A DNA stretch of 18,393 bases from Hepatocystis sp. ex Piliocolobus tephrosceles (lineage: Eukaryota; Apicomplexa; Aconoidasida; Haemosporida; Plasmodiidae), in the NCBI GenBank assembly GCA_902459845.2, contig CABPSV020000152.1, forward strand, positions 7,501 to 25,893, given 5' to 3'. This document shows positions 9,497 through 18,351 of the stretch, in pieces (positions within the stretch are counted from its first letter, which is position 1; each line of letters opens with the position of its first letter). Under the pieces are notes generated by a model that was not told where the DNA came from, ran no database searches, and saw nothing but the letters and a program-made list of their open reading frames with translations. A program made the translations under genes and the position numbers.

Positions 9497-12115
9497 TTAC
9501 TGTATTATTCTGACTGGGTCCCTGAATTTCCAATGCAAGGCATTTATTTCACGCTCAAACTTATCGGTAAAAAGAACTTTATCAGTAAGAGAATATAAAT
9601 TTTCACGTAATTGTAAAAAATCTGAAACACCAATAATAGTTGAAGTAACAAAAGGTCTTGTATATACCCATTTTAAAGCTGCAACAGTAAGATTTGGAAA
9701 ATAATATTTTTGACTTAAATAATATAATTCTTTGATAACATGTGCAGCTATTGAACCTCTCAATCTTTTCATATAAGAAGGGAATTTTTGCATACGTCCT
9801 TTTGTTGTATAATCTGTATATTCCAAATATTTACCAGTTAATATACCTGCACATAAAGGAGAATAAGCTAATATAGAAACATTTGTATTTTGTGGTCTAC
9901 ATATTTCAAGAAAACCCTTTTCCACATCATTACGACATAACAAATTATATTCTAATTGTATTGACACAGGTGGTGATATATGTAAATGTTCACATAAATC
10001 AAAAAATTTTAATAAACCAAAAGGTGTTTCGTTACTTAAACCCCATTCTCTTATTTTTCCTTTTTTTTTTAATTCATTTATTGCTTCTAATTGTTCAACA
10101 AATGATACATAATCATCATTATATTTTGTATAGTCATATAAAACATCACTATAATCACCAGATGATTGATTAGGATAATATCTATCAGGCCAATGTAATT
10201 GTAACAAATCAATATAATTAACTTTTAATCTTTCCAAACTATTATCAACACTAGAAATTATATTTTCTTTACTTAATGTTACTATCTTATCTTTTTCAAA
10301 CATTTTCATATTTTTTTTTTCTTCTTCTTGTACCTTTTCAAATGCTTCATAGTTCTTATTTAATAACAATTCTTCTTTATATTTTAAATCTTTTAATTTT
10401 TTCAAACTGTCACTACTATTGTCTAACCCATTATTTTCCCCTTTCAATTTTCTTGTTTTATATTTTTTTATCCAAGGTATCTTATCAGTTCTTCCACAAA
10501 TCTTCGTAGCTATGACAAATTTGTGCCGATTTGCTTTTCCTTTGGACTGTATCCAATTGCCTAAAATCTTTTCTGATAAACCATACGATTTTTCTTGAAC
10601 AGGTAATGGATATAATTCAGCTGTATCAAAAAAATTAACGTGAAATTCTTCATATGCATAATTAAATAATTCGTGTGCCAATTTTTCATCAACATAGTTC
10701 CCAAAATTCATAGTACCTAAACATACTTCAGAAACAGCTATATTACTACGACCTAAATAATGGTATTTCATATTAGGTTTATCAATATTACTACAACTGT
10801 TAATATCATTACTACTGCTACTACTGTCACTACTGTCATTATCGATACCAGTTTTTTTTACACAAACTAACTGGCTATATTTCTGATAGTCTATTAAATT
10901 ACCATAAGGATGATCAACATATCTCCATGATTCTAATCCAGTCGGTTCTTTATTATAACCGCTAGTTAAAACATCACTTAACATAGGTTGTCTAAATATT
11001 TGATTATCTAATCTTTTTTTTGGTATAATAATTTCTTTCCCATAAAATTTTTTGTCCTTTTCTAATTCAGACATATATGGTGGTGTTTCATGAATAGTAT
11101 TTCGAAACATTTTATAATCATTTCTTTGTTTATATTCAAAAAAATAATTCCTTTCTTTGTCATAATATTTTATTATATAATCATATGTAGGATTGTCAAA
11201 ATCCGCTTTTATTAATTTTATATTTTTATTTTCTTCATGTTCAAATGGTAACATAATCCAATCATTCTCTTTTATACCTTGTTTTTTAATATCAAATCGC
11301 TTTTCGAAATTTTCTTTAGCTTTTTTTAATTCTTTTTCATTCCATAATTTTTTTATTTTATTATAATTTTCACTATCAACTATATATATACCATCTTCTA
11401 AATTATAAATTCGATATTTTATTTCAACTCCTTGTATTATTACACTCTTTTCTTCCATTTCTTCAACATATTTATATGTCACTTCATTATTATTATTATT
11501 ATTATCATTATTATTATCATTATTATTATCATTACCTTTGTAATTATAATCGTTTTTATTTTCCATATTATTATTTTCTTCAATATCTTCGTACTTACAT
11601 TTATCTGTGTTTGCTTTTATGTCATATATTTTTTGTTCATTACTATTTCCTAGTCCACATAAATGTAAATCCTTTTTCTCTAATTTACTTTCCACTTTTT
11701 CACTATTTTTTATATTATTTAAAATATTATTATAATTACCATCCTTATCATACATATTGTCACTATATAAAACATTTTTATCATTTTTTATTTTTATTTT
11801 AGACCTTGTCTTTATGTACTTCTTTTTTATTTCGTTTTCCTTTTGAATTTCAGTTTTTATAAAACATTTTCTCACCTTCTTTTGCTTGCATTTTTTTTCC
11901 TTATTTGTTATCGAAAATTTCTTCCATAATAAAATATATACTTCTTTTCTATCTTTCACAAAATTTGCATTTAAAGTTGTATTATTTTTAGTACATACAT
12001 TTTTATTCAAACAAGTAATATCTTTTAACCTAAACAAATTATAAGTTTTGCAACTCGTTTCGAAAAAAATGAAAAAAGCAAAAAAAAACGTGATAAAAAA
12101 AATGCTTTTAAACAT
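9497..12115 (-). CDS. Aldo-keto reductase, Tas-type, with apicoplast-type N-terminal leader
   Basis: An intact single-exon gene of 872 residues. AKRs are NAD(P)H-dependent carbonyl reductases with a TIM-barrel fold; the substrate here is unknown. The barrel (about residues 450-872) matches E. coli Tas: YHYLGRSNIAVSEVCLGTMNFG, then FFDTAELYPLP with Asp497 and Tyr502, VIATKICGR with Lys538, and DLLQLHWPDR with His641. The full catalytic tetrad is therefore present. GLSNETPFG (692-700), AYSPLCAGILTGKY (750-763) and STIIGV (825-830) are also family motifs. A charged low-complexity insertion (about 550-612) separates Lys538 from His641. Residues 1-22 are a hydrophobic signal sequence (MFKSIFFITFFFAFFIFFE). 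A Lys/Asn-rich, acid-poor leader follows to about 110, the bipartite pattern of apicoplast import. Residues 183-210 are an Asn tract encoded by an ATT/ATC trinucleotide repeat on the plus strand, and 110-450 is an otherwise unassigned extension. Its promoter must lie in R2. It is the only intact copy in the array. Confidence 0.95.
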   Translation of the reverse strand: MFKSIFFITFFFAFFIFFETSCKTYNLFRLKDITCLNKNVCTKNNTTLNANFVKDRKEVYILLWKKFSITNKEKKCKQKKVRKCFIKTEIQKENEIKKKYIKTRSKIKIKNDKNVLYSDNMYDKDGNYNNILNNIKNSEKVESKLEKKDLHLCGLGNSNEQKIYDIKANTDKCKYEDIEENNNMENKNDYNYKGNDNNNDNNNDNNNNNNEVTYKYVEEMEEKSVIIQGVEIKYRIYNLEDGIYIVDSENYNKIKKLWNEKELKKAKENFEKRFDIKKQGIKENDWIMLPFEHEENKNIKLIKADFDNPTYDYIIKYYDKERNYFFEYKQRNDYKMFRNTIHETPPYMSELEKDKKFYGKEIIIPKKRLDNQIFRQPMLSDVLTSGYNKEPTGLESWRYVDHPYGNLIDYQKYSQLVCVKKTGIDNDSSDSSSSSNDINSCSNIDKPNMKYHYLGRSNIAVSEVCLGTMNFGNYVDEKLAHELFNYAYEEFHVNFFDTAELYPLPVQEKSYGLSEKILGNWIQSKGKANRHKFVIATKICGRTDKIPWIKKYKTRKLKGENNGLDNSSDSLKKLKDLKYKEELLLNKNYEAFEKVQEEEKKNMKMFEKDKIVTLSKENIISSVDNSLERLKVNYIDLLQLHWPDRYYPNQSSGDYSDVLYDYTKYNDDYVSFVEQLEAINELKKKGKIREWGLSNETPFGLLKFFDLCEHLHISPPVSIQLEYNLLCRNDVEKGFLEICRPQNTNVSILAYSPLCAGILTGKYLEYTDYTTKGRMQKFPSYMKRLRGSIAAHVIKELYYLSQKYYFPNLTVAALKWVYTRPFVTSTIIGVSDFLQLRENLYSLTDKVLFTDKFEREINALHWKFRDPVRIIQ
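11485..11537. repeat. Trinucleotide repeat coding for the Asn tract of the reductase
   Basis: ATT/ATC triplets on the plus strand, read as AAT and GAT codons on the minus strand, give an Asn/Asp stretch near residues 194-210 of the reductase. The relics in units 3 and 4 have only two or three of these triplets at the same place, so the expansion is particular to the intact copy or was lost with decay. Confidence 0.85.
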
Positions 12116-12222
12116 TTTTAGTTACAAAAAAAAAGGGAACAGGATATAGCAGGCATAGCGAATAAAACAAAATTATATGATTAATAATTGTTTCTTTTAC
12201 ATGTCGCCCCTTTTATTATCAC

Positions 12223-12273
<51 letters not shown>

Positions 12274-13313
12274 TTTTTTTTTTTAATTTCGCTCCAATTA
12301 TTAACATAGTTTTACTACATATAATTAAGTTCTTATAATTTTGAATTATTTTAATATAGTCAATTTATACTTAAGTCAATCGAATTCATCCGAAACAAAT
12401 AAAAGTGAAAATGTGAGAGAAAATAGGGGAGAAAATAGGAGAGAAAATAGGGGAGAAAATAGGAGAGAAAATAGGGGAGAAAATAGGAGAGAAAATAGGG
12501 GAGAAAATAGGAGAGAAAATAGGGGAGAAAATATGAAAGAAAATGGATAACAGTTAGTTTAATGATTTATAGAATACTTTATTACAGTAACTTTTGAGTT
12601 TTTTTGTAATACTACATATGGATACATTATCCGAGAGTATTTGTACCATTTTTTTTTTTTAAACATATGTATGATACTTTTTTTTGGTAATAGTAAAGTA
12701 GTAAGAGGAGTAAAAATTGGAGCAAGAATAGGATCGGAAAAATAGAGTAAACGCATGAGAAAACGTCTATATAAGCATTTGTATAAGGAAGCATGTGTAT
12801 TAGTAAGCGAGCGTATGAGTAAACATATGCCGCAAAGAACATTATCGCTGCTGTGTGTAATTCATTATCGTTCTTTTAAAAATGTAAATATTGTTCATTT
12901 ATTTATATTTATTTTAAAATTTTTTTTTTTAGCTTACTTATAATTTAATGCATAATGTACATGAAGTATATATGTTTATATAATCCACTATTAAAAGTAT
13001 GTTATTCATTATAATACAATGTATAATATTAAAGAGTATATATGTATATACTGTATTTACAATATATTTTAAATTTTATAAATGAACATCCATAATATTT
13101 TTAAATTTTAATTTAGGTTATAAAAAAGAAACAACTTTTTAAGAATAAAAAAAAAAAAACGAAATAAGTAAACTTAAAAAATAGCTATAAAAATTGGAAC
13201 AGAAATGAAATATAATAAAAATAAAAAAAAAATATATATAATAAAAATATAATTAGAATATAATCCAATGGATCAAACTTCGACAAAATTGAACACAATA
13301 AAAGCAAGAAAAA
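12116..13313. repeat. Repeat copy R2: 5' flank and promoter region of the intact reductase
   Basis: It carries the same ordered anchors as R1, R3 and R4: GATTAATAATTG near 12179, CAATTTATACTTAA near 12361, the AAGCATTTGTATAAGGAAGCATGTG stretch near 12771 (shared with R3), and ATTTAATGCATAATGTAC near 12943. It ends with a GATCAAACTTCGACAAAATTGAA block near 13273. As the DNA directly upstream of the only intact gene it should hold the active promoter. Differences specific to R2 are a poly-T run of about 50 bases (12223-12283) and the 12-bp minisatellite at 12415-12545. No Met-initiated ORF of interest is present. Confidence 0.82.
12415..12545. repeat. 12-bp minisatellite GAGAAAATAGGA/G, about 11 copies
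   Basis: Near-perfect alternation of GAGAAAATAGGG and GAGAAAATAGGA gives a 24-bp higher-order unit. It stands about 300 bp upstream of the reductase start, exactly where R3 and R4 carry a GTAAGCGAAAGC sequence followed by the 50-codon ORF. R1 has no such repeat. The plus-strand frame reads as alternating Glu-Asn-Arg-Gly and Glu-Asn-Arg-Arg, but it opens with TTG, not ATG, and is not taken as a gene. Confidence 0.9.
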
Positions 13314-13480
13314 AAAATGTATAAAAAAAATGTATAAAAAAAATGCATAAAAAAAATGCATAAAAAAAATGCATAAAAAAAAAAATATAAGAATATAACT
13401 CAATAGATCAAGCTTCGGCAAAATTGAACACAATAAAAAAAAAAAATAGAGCAGGTTAAAAATGTAGAACAACAGAACAA

Positions 13481-13532
<52 letters not shown>

Positions 13533-13690
13533 AGAGCAGGTTAAACATGTAGAACAACAAAACAAAGCAGAACAGAAAAAAAAAGGAAAAAGACAGACCA
13601 GGTTAAAAATGTAGAACAAAAGATCAGAGTAGAAAAAAAAGAAAAAAAAACAGAGCAGGGTTAAACAGGTAGAATAACAAGACAAAGGAG
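13314..13690. repeat. R2/R3 junction: mixed micro- and minisatellites, no gene
   Basis: Three layers are visible. First come about five copies of an A-rich ATGTATAAAAA / ATGCATAAAAA unit (13317-13380). Then a second copy of the GATCAAGCTTCGGCAAAATTGAA block (about 13405), which also occurs at about 13273. Last are four diverged copies of a 40-60 bp unit starting CAGAGCAGGTTAAA and ending in GTAGAACAACA.. (13448, 13532, 13593, 13649), separated by A-runs, one of about 47 bases. A single copy of that unit follows relic 3 at 16028. R2 and R3 therefore abut with no reductase copy between them, unlike every other neighbouring pair in the array. Confidence 0.8.
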
Positions 13691-14056
13691 AACAAAAAAA
13701 AAAAAAAAAATATAAATATGATAAATAATTATTTTTTTTGTATGTCACTTTTATTATTCTTTTTTTTTTTTTTTTGTTGCAAAAAATTTGGTGTATCCTG
13801 TTCATAGTTGTACATTTTTTTTTTTTTATTTTATTTTTTTTTTTTTTTTTTGTTCCTATCCAATCGTTAATTATTAACACATGTGGACCTAACTGTACAT
13901 AAATTAAAAAAACTTTTATTCAAATATATATATATATATATACATATATATATAATCAGGTTCTTATACTATTATGTTATTCTACTATAACCAATTTATA
14001 CTTAATTCGGTCAAATAATCCCGAAATAATTAAAAATGGAATTGTAAGCGAAAGCT

Positions 14057-14209
14057 ATGATGAGTAGCTTTTCAAATTTGTGGGATGATTTATTGTTTTG
14101 GTTTATAGAATTAATTGTAGATTACTTTTGGAAACATCATAAAAAATTACTTATGAAAGCTTTGTTGAAATATGGATATAAAATGTTTTGGTCATTAATA
14201 GGTCAATAA
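14057..14209 (+). CDS. Candidate 50-residue Trp-rich small ORF, R3 copy
   Basis: An ATG-initiated frame with an in-frame TAA three codons upstream. It encodes a hydrophobic and basic peptide starting MMSSFSNLWDDLLFWFIEL and ending FWSLIGQ. The R4 copy is the same length. It differs by six codon changes, all of them amino-acid replacements (L/F, E/N, M/I, K/R, Y/S, F/L). The run of aromatic and aliphatic residues followed by HHKK could form one amphipathic or membrane helix. It lies in the reductase 5' flank, on the opposite strand. All changes being replacements argues against strong selection, so it may be the open stump of a decayed gene rather than a working one. No family was recognised. 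Confidence 0.3.
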   Translation: MMSSFSNLWDDLLFWFIELIVDYFWKHHKKLLMKALLKYGYKMFWSLIGQ

Positions 14210-14416
14210 CAAGAATGAAAATAGAGGCAAGAATAAAGTTGAAAAAAAAAAAAGAAAACGTATGATCAAACGCATATGCAAGCATATGTATAAGGAAGCA
14301 TGTGTATTAGCAAGCACACGTATAAGTACACATATGACCAAAAAATATTGTCATTGTTTTATATAATTTATTGCTTCGTCATTCTTTTAAAGATGTAAAT
14401 ATTGTTCATTTGTTTG

Positions 14417-14448
<32 letters not shown>

Positions 14449-14953
14449 TGTTAAGTTATAATTTAATGCATAATATACATAATGAATATATGTTTATATA
14501 ATCTACCTTTAAAAACATAGCAATCATTATTATACATTGTATTTGTTAAAAAGTGCGTATGTATATACTTACATTTACACTATGTTTTTAATTTTTTACA
14601 TTAACATTCATAATATTTTTAAATTTTAATTTAAATTATAAAAACGAAATAAATAAAATAAAAAAATAGTTATAAAAATTGGAACAAAAATGAAACATAA
14701 TAAAAATGTACATATGTATATATATATATATATATATATATGTAAATATATCCGTACAATTATTTAAAAACATAAAAACCCATTTTTGTAATTAGTAAAT
14801 ATGTTTCCATTTATTTGTATTTTCCCAAGCGCATAAAAAAAGATATATTTTCACTCTGTATGTATTACATTATTAAAGGTGATTTATTGTTACGTATGTA
14901 AACGTTTACGTATTTATTCAAAATTTGAACCATGTATGTAGTTATAATTTGAG

Positions 14954-15313
14954 CTATGTACCGACACACGTTAATTTTTTTTTTTTTTTTTTAAATTGTA
15001 TTAATAGAAACAGTAAAATATATGTTCTAAGGATCTTCTGCACCCTCTCCTCCCAATTTGATGGCGACTTGATATTTTTACTGACATTTTTTGTTCTATT
15101 ACTCTCAAATAGTGCAATAATATCAAAATATTCAATTTTCAATATAATGGGTTTAACTAAGTTTGGGATATTTTTTTTTTCCATTTGCATAATTATCACT
15201 AGTTTATTGGTACATTGTAATATGTTAATTATTTTTATTATAAATAGTTTATCGTCCCTTTTTGTAACGATACATTCATTGGCGTACTTAATAATGTACG
15301 TATGTATAGGTCT
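14954..15313 (-). pseudogene. Coding-like remnant downstream of the deleted reductase, unit 3 copy
   Basis: This frame is open from after a TGA (15341-15343) to a TAG at about 14954. It includes RPIHTYIIKYANECIV, KRDDKLFIIKIINILQ, MEKKNIPNLVKPIILKIEY and NIKSPSNWEERVQKI. The composition is charged and looks like Plasmodium protein, whereas the plus-strand frame over it is the usual hydrophobic shadow. The first in-frame ATG is internal (before QMEKK), so the true start, if any, is missing. Comparison with the R1 copy shows codon-like substitution. It could be a fragment of a second gene of the ancestral unit, or an exon whose partner is gone. Confidence 0.45.
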
Positions 15314-15318
15314 ACTTT

Positions 15319-15995
15319 TTACTGTATTATTCTGACAGGGTCAGTGAATTTTCAATGCAAGCCTTTTTCTCTTTTAGTTGTTCAATATATTTGTATGTTA
15401 CGTCATTATCATTTGCTTTGTAATTATAATTTTCGTTTGTTATATCATTATTTTCTTGAATATGTCCTTACTTTCTTTTATTCTTTTTTATCCTTATGTC
15501 GTATTTTTTTGGTTGTGCATTATGATTTTTTTGCACACGTGACAATAAATATTTTTTTTTACCAATTAATTTTTTTACTATTTTTTATATTATTCAAAAT
15601 TTTGTTATAGTAACTATCCTTGTAATGCACACAACCATTATATAAGACATTTTCATCATTTTTTTATTTTTTTTTTTACTTAACACCTTGTCTCAATACA
15701 CTTTTTTTAATTTTATATTCTTTTGAATTCTAATTTTTATAAAACATTTTATCAAGTTTTAATATATGCAATTTTTTTTTTTATTATGGTAGAAAACGTA
15801 CTCCGTTATAAAATACATGTGTTATTTCCATTTTTTACAAATCGTATTTAAAGTTATATTTTTGTTAACATATGCACTTTGACCCAAATAAGTAATATTT
15901 TTTTTTATCAAAAAAAGTTATAAATTTTACAACTTAATTCAAGAAAAATACAAAAAAAGCAAAAAGAAACATAATAAAAAATTATATTTAAATGT
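15319..15995 (-). pseudogene. Relic 3: internally deleted aldo-keto reductase copy
   Basis: The C-terminal end is preserved: read on the minus strand the last codons give KFTDPVRIIQ and then TAA, against the gene's KFRDPVRIIQ. Just before it the codon for Trp has become TGA. About 45 bp in, the sequence jumps to DNA matching reductase codons about 224 down to 1. That removes residues of about 225-858 and all four catalytic residues. The 5' part is riddled with frameshifts and stops but keeps patches such as KCFIK, and the signal-sequence end. The start codon is changed from ATG to ACA (15993-15995). It cannot make an enzyme. Confidence 0.9.
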
Positions 15996-16077
15996 TTTAC
16001 AAAAAAAAAAAAAAAAAAAAAAAAAAAACAGAGCAGATTAAACAGGTAGAACAACAGAACAAAGCAGAGCAGAACAA
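15996..16077. repeat. Poly-A and single CAGAGCAG minisatellite unit at the unit 3/unit 4 boundary
   Basis: After relic 3 there is an A-run of about 28 bases. One copy follows (16028-16077) of the unit that is repeated four times at 13448-13690: CAGAGCAGATTAAACAGGTAG and so on. This marks the boundary between the unit 3 relic and R4. Confidence 0.75.
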
Positions 16078-16427
16078 AAAAAAATATATAAAAATGATAA
16101 ATAATTAATTTTTTTATATGTCACTTTTATTATTATTCTTTTTTTTTTTTTGTTGCAAAAAATTTGATGTATGCTGTTCATAGTTGTACATATTTGTTTT
16201 TTTTTTTTTTTTTTTTTTTTTTGTTCTAATCCAACTGTTGATTATTAACACATGTGGGATTAACTGTACATAAATTAAAAAAACTTTTATTCAAATATGT
16301 ATATAAATATATATATATGTGTATAATCAGGTTCTTATACTATTTTGTTATTCTACTATAACCAATTTATACTTAATTTGGTCAAATAATCCCGAAATAA
16401 TTAAAAGTGGAATTGTAAGCGAAAGCT

Positions 16428-16580
16428 ATGATGAGTAGCTTTTCAAATTTGTGGGATGATTTTTTGTTTTGGTTTATAAATTTAATTGTAGATTACTTTT
16501 GGAAACATCATAAAAAATTACTTATAAGAGCTTTGTTGAAATATGGATCTAAAATGCTTTGGTCATTAATAGGTCAATAA
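16428..16580 (+). CDS. Candidate 50-residue Trp-rich small ORF, R4 copy
   Basis: Same position, length, start and stop as the R3 copy at 14057. It begins MMSSFSNLWDDFLFWFINL and ends LWSLIGQ. The two copies differ at about eight bases in 153, with no synonymous difference that I could find and no indel. The frame is open in both, but no transcript or family evidence can be seen here. Confidence 0.3.
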   Translation: MMSSFSNLWDDFLFWFINLIVDYFWKHHKKLLIRALLKYGSKMLWSLIGQ

Positions 16581-17313
16581 CAAGAATAAAAATAGAGGCA
16601 AGAATAAATTCGAAAAAAAAAAAAGAAAACGTATGATCACACGCACATGCAAGCATATGTATAAAGAAGTATGTGTATTAGCAAGCATACGTATAAGTAC
16701 ACATATGACCAAAAAACATTAACATTGTTGTATATAATTTATTGCTTTGTCATTCTTTTAAAGATGTAAATATTGTTCAGTTATTTATATCTGTTTTCTT
16801 TAATTTTTTAACCTACTTGTAATTTAATGCATAATATACATAATGCACATATGTTTATATAATCTGCTTTTAAAAACATAAAATTCGTTATAATGTCATG
16901 TGTATATTAAATAGTGTGTATGTATGTATATACTTGCATTTACGCTATATTTTAAATTTTATAAATGAACATTCATAATATTTTTAAACTTTAATTTAAA
17001 TTATAAAAACGGAATAAATAAAATTAAAAAAAATAGTTATAAAAATAAAAAAAAATATATATATAATAAAAATGTAACAGGAGCAAAACCCAATAGATCA
17101 AACTTGGACAAAATTAAACATAACAAAAGTGTATATATATATATATATGAGCGTAATTATTTGAAAATATAAAAACCCATTTTTGTAATTAATAAATGTG
17201 TTGTCATTTATTTACACTGTCCCAAGAACCTAAAAAAAAAAAATAATCATCCCGTATTTATATACAGTTTGAATCATGCACGTACAGTTAGGACCGAACA
17301 CTTTCACACAAGT

Positions 17314-17664
17314 TTATATATTTATTTTTTTTTTATTTAAATTTATATTAATAAGAACAGTAAAATATATATATGTTCTAAGAATCTTCTGCTCCCTCTC
17401 CTCCCAATTTGATGGCGACTTGATATTTTTACTGACATTTTTTGTTCTATTACTCTCAAATAGTGCAATAATATCAAAATATTCAATTTTCAATATAATG
17501 GGTTTAACTAAGTTTGGGATATTTTTTTTTTCCATTTGCATAATTATCACTAGTTTATTGGTACATTGTAATATGTTAATTATTTTTATTATAAATAGTT
17601 TATCGTCCCTTTTTGTAACGATACATTCATTGGCGTACTTAATAATGTACGTATGTATAGGTCT
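17314..17664 (-). pseudogene. Coding-like remnant downstream of the deleted reductase, unit 4 copy
   Basis: Near-identical to the unit 3 copy, with RPIHTYIIKYANE, IPNLVKPIILKIEYFD and NIKSPSNWEEREQKI. One replacement (Val to Glu in the last motif) and a different, Lys/Ile/Asn-rich tail after RTYI separate it from unit 3. No ATG lies at the head of the frame. Confidence 0.45.
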
Positions 17665-17669
17665 ACTTT

Positions 17670-18347
17670 TTACTGTATTATTCTGACAGGGTCAGTGAAT
17701 TTTCAATGCAAGCCTTTTTCTCTTTTAGTTGTTCAATATATTTGTATGTTACGTCATTATCATTTGCTTTGTAATTATAATTTTCGTTTGTTATATCATT
17801 ATTTTCTTGAATATGTCCTTACTTTCTTTTATTCTTTTTTATCCTTATGTCGTATTTTTTTGGTTGTGCATTATGATTTTTTTGCACACGTGACAATAAA
17901 TATTTTTTTTTACCAATTAATTTTTTACTATTTTTTATATTATTCAAAATAGTTGTTATAGTAACCATCCTTATAATGCACACAACCATTATATAAAACA
18001 TTTTCATCATTTTTTTATTTTTTTTTTTACTTAACACCTTGTCTCAATACACTTTTTTTAATTTTATATTCTTTTGAATTCTAATTTTTATAAAACATTT
18101 TATCAAGTTTTAATATATGTAATTTTTTTTTTTAATTATGATAGAAAACGTACTCCGTTATAAAATACATGTGTTATTTCCATTTTTTACAAATCGTATT
18201 TAAAGTTATATTTTTGTTAACATATGCACCCTGACCCAAATAAGTAATATTTTTTTTTATCAAAAAAAGTCATAAAATTTGCAACTTAATTCAAGAAAAA
18301 TACAAAAAAAGCAAAAAGAAACATAATAAAAAATTATATTTAAATGT
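17670..18347 (-). pseudogene. Relic 4: internally deleted aldo-keto reductase copy
   Basis: Has the same deletion breakpoint, the same Trp-to-stop change next to KFTDPVRIIQ and the same ATG-to-ACA start loss as relic 3, so it came from the same damaged parent. The minus-strand frame at 17819-18037 still reads ILNNIKNSKK followed later by KKYDIRI, against ILNNIKNSEK and QKIYDIKA in the intact gene. Stops and frameshifts lie elsewhere. It is followed by the poly-A run that ends the window. Confidence 0.9.
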
Positions 18348-18351
18348 TTTA

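Larger units (their letters stand above)
13691..15318. repeat. Repeat copy R3: reductase-type 5' and 3' flank, unit 3
   Basis: Near-identical in order and sequence to R4 (16078-17669), and recognisably homologous to R1 and R2. It begins with GATAAATAATTATT (about 13718), has CCAATTTATACTTAATT near 13991, the 50-codon ORF at 14057-14209, and the block starting ATTTAATGCATAATATAC near 14461. The coding-like minus-strand remnant at 14954-15313 lies just before relic 3. Relative to R1 it has about 260 extra bases between the ATTACATTATTAA block (about 14861) and the TTTAACTAAGTTTGGG block (about 15151), so either R1 lost them or unit 3 gained them. Confidence 0.85.
16078..17669. repeat. Repeat copy R4: reductase-type 5' and 3' flank, unit 4
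   Basis: The tandem partner of R3, at an offset of about 2.35 kb (2371 bases at the small ORF, 2351 at the relic tail). It has the same anchors: GATAAATAATTAATT near 16096, CCAATTTATACTTAATT near 16363, the 50-codon ORF at 16428, and TAATTTAATGCATAATATAC near 16820. It keeps the CCCAATAGATCAAACTTGGAC block (about 17082), as R2 does; R3 lacks it. From about 17400 to the relic the sequence is essentially identical to unit 3. Confidence 0.85.

Noticed and set aside
9883..11802. Several plus-strand ORFs (9883-10173, 10276-10509, 11432-11653, 11476-11802)
   Set aside because: All are antisense to the intact reductase, with Ile/Tyr/His/Phe-rich shadow composition.
12341..12550. Plus-strand ORF with Glu-Asn-Arg-Gly repeats upstream of the reductase
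   Set aside because: It starts at TTG with no usable ATG before the repeat. The peptide repeat is only the 12-bp minisatellite in translation, and R1, R3 and R4 lack it.
13185..13880. 231-codon minus-strand ORF rich in Phe, Lys and Cys
   Set aside because: It translates poly-A/T runs and the CAGAGCAGG minisatellites across a repeat junction. There is no domain-like stretch.
14925..15335. 136-codon hydrophobic plus-strand ORF in unit 3, with a twin at 17276-17686
   Set aside because: In unit 3 it opens with TTG, not ATG. The frame is not kept in R1, and the opposite strand shows codon-like divergence there. Its hydrophobicity is the usual shadow of Lys/Asn/Ile-rich minus-strand sequence.
17653..17952. 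Roughly 100-codon plus-strand ORF over relic 4 (twin at 15302-15610)
   Set aside because: It is antisense to the decayed reductase, repetitive in Phe/Leu/Tyr, and is explained as an open shadow of A-rich coding-derived DNA.
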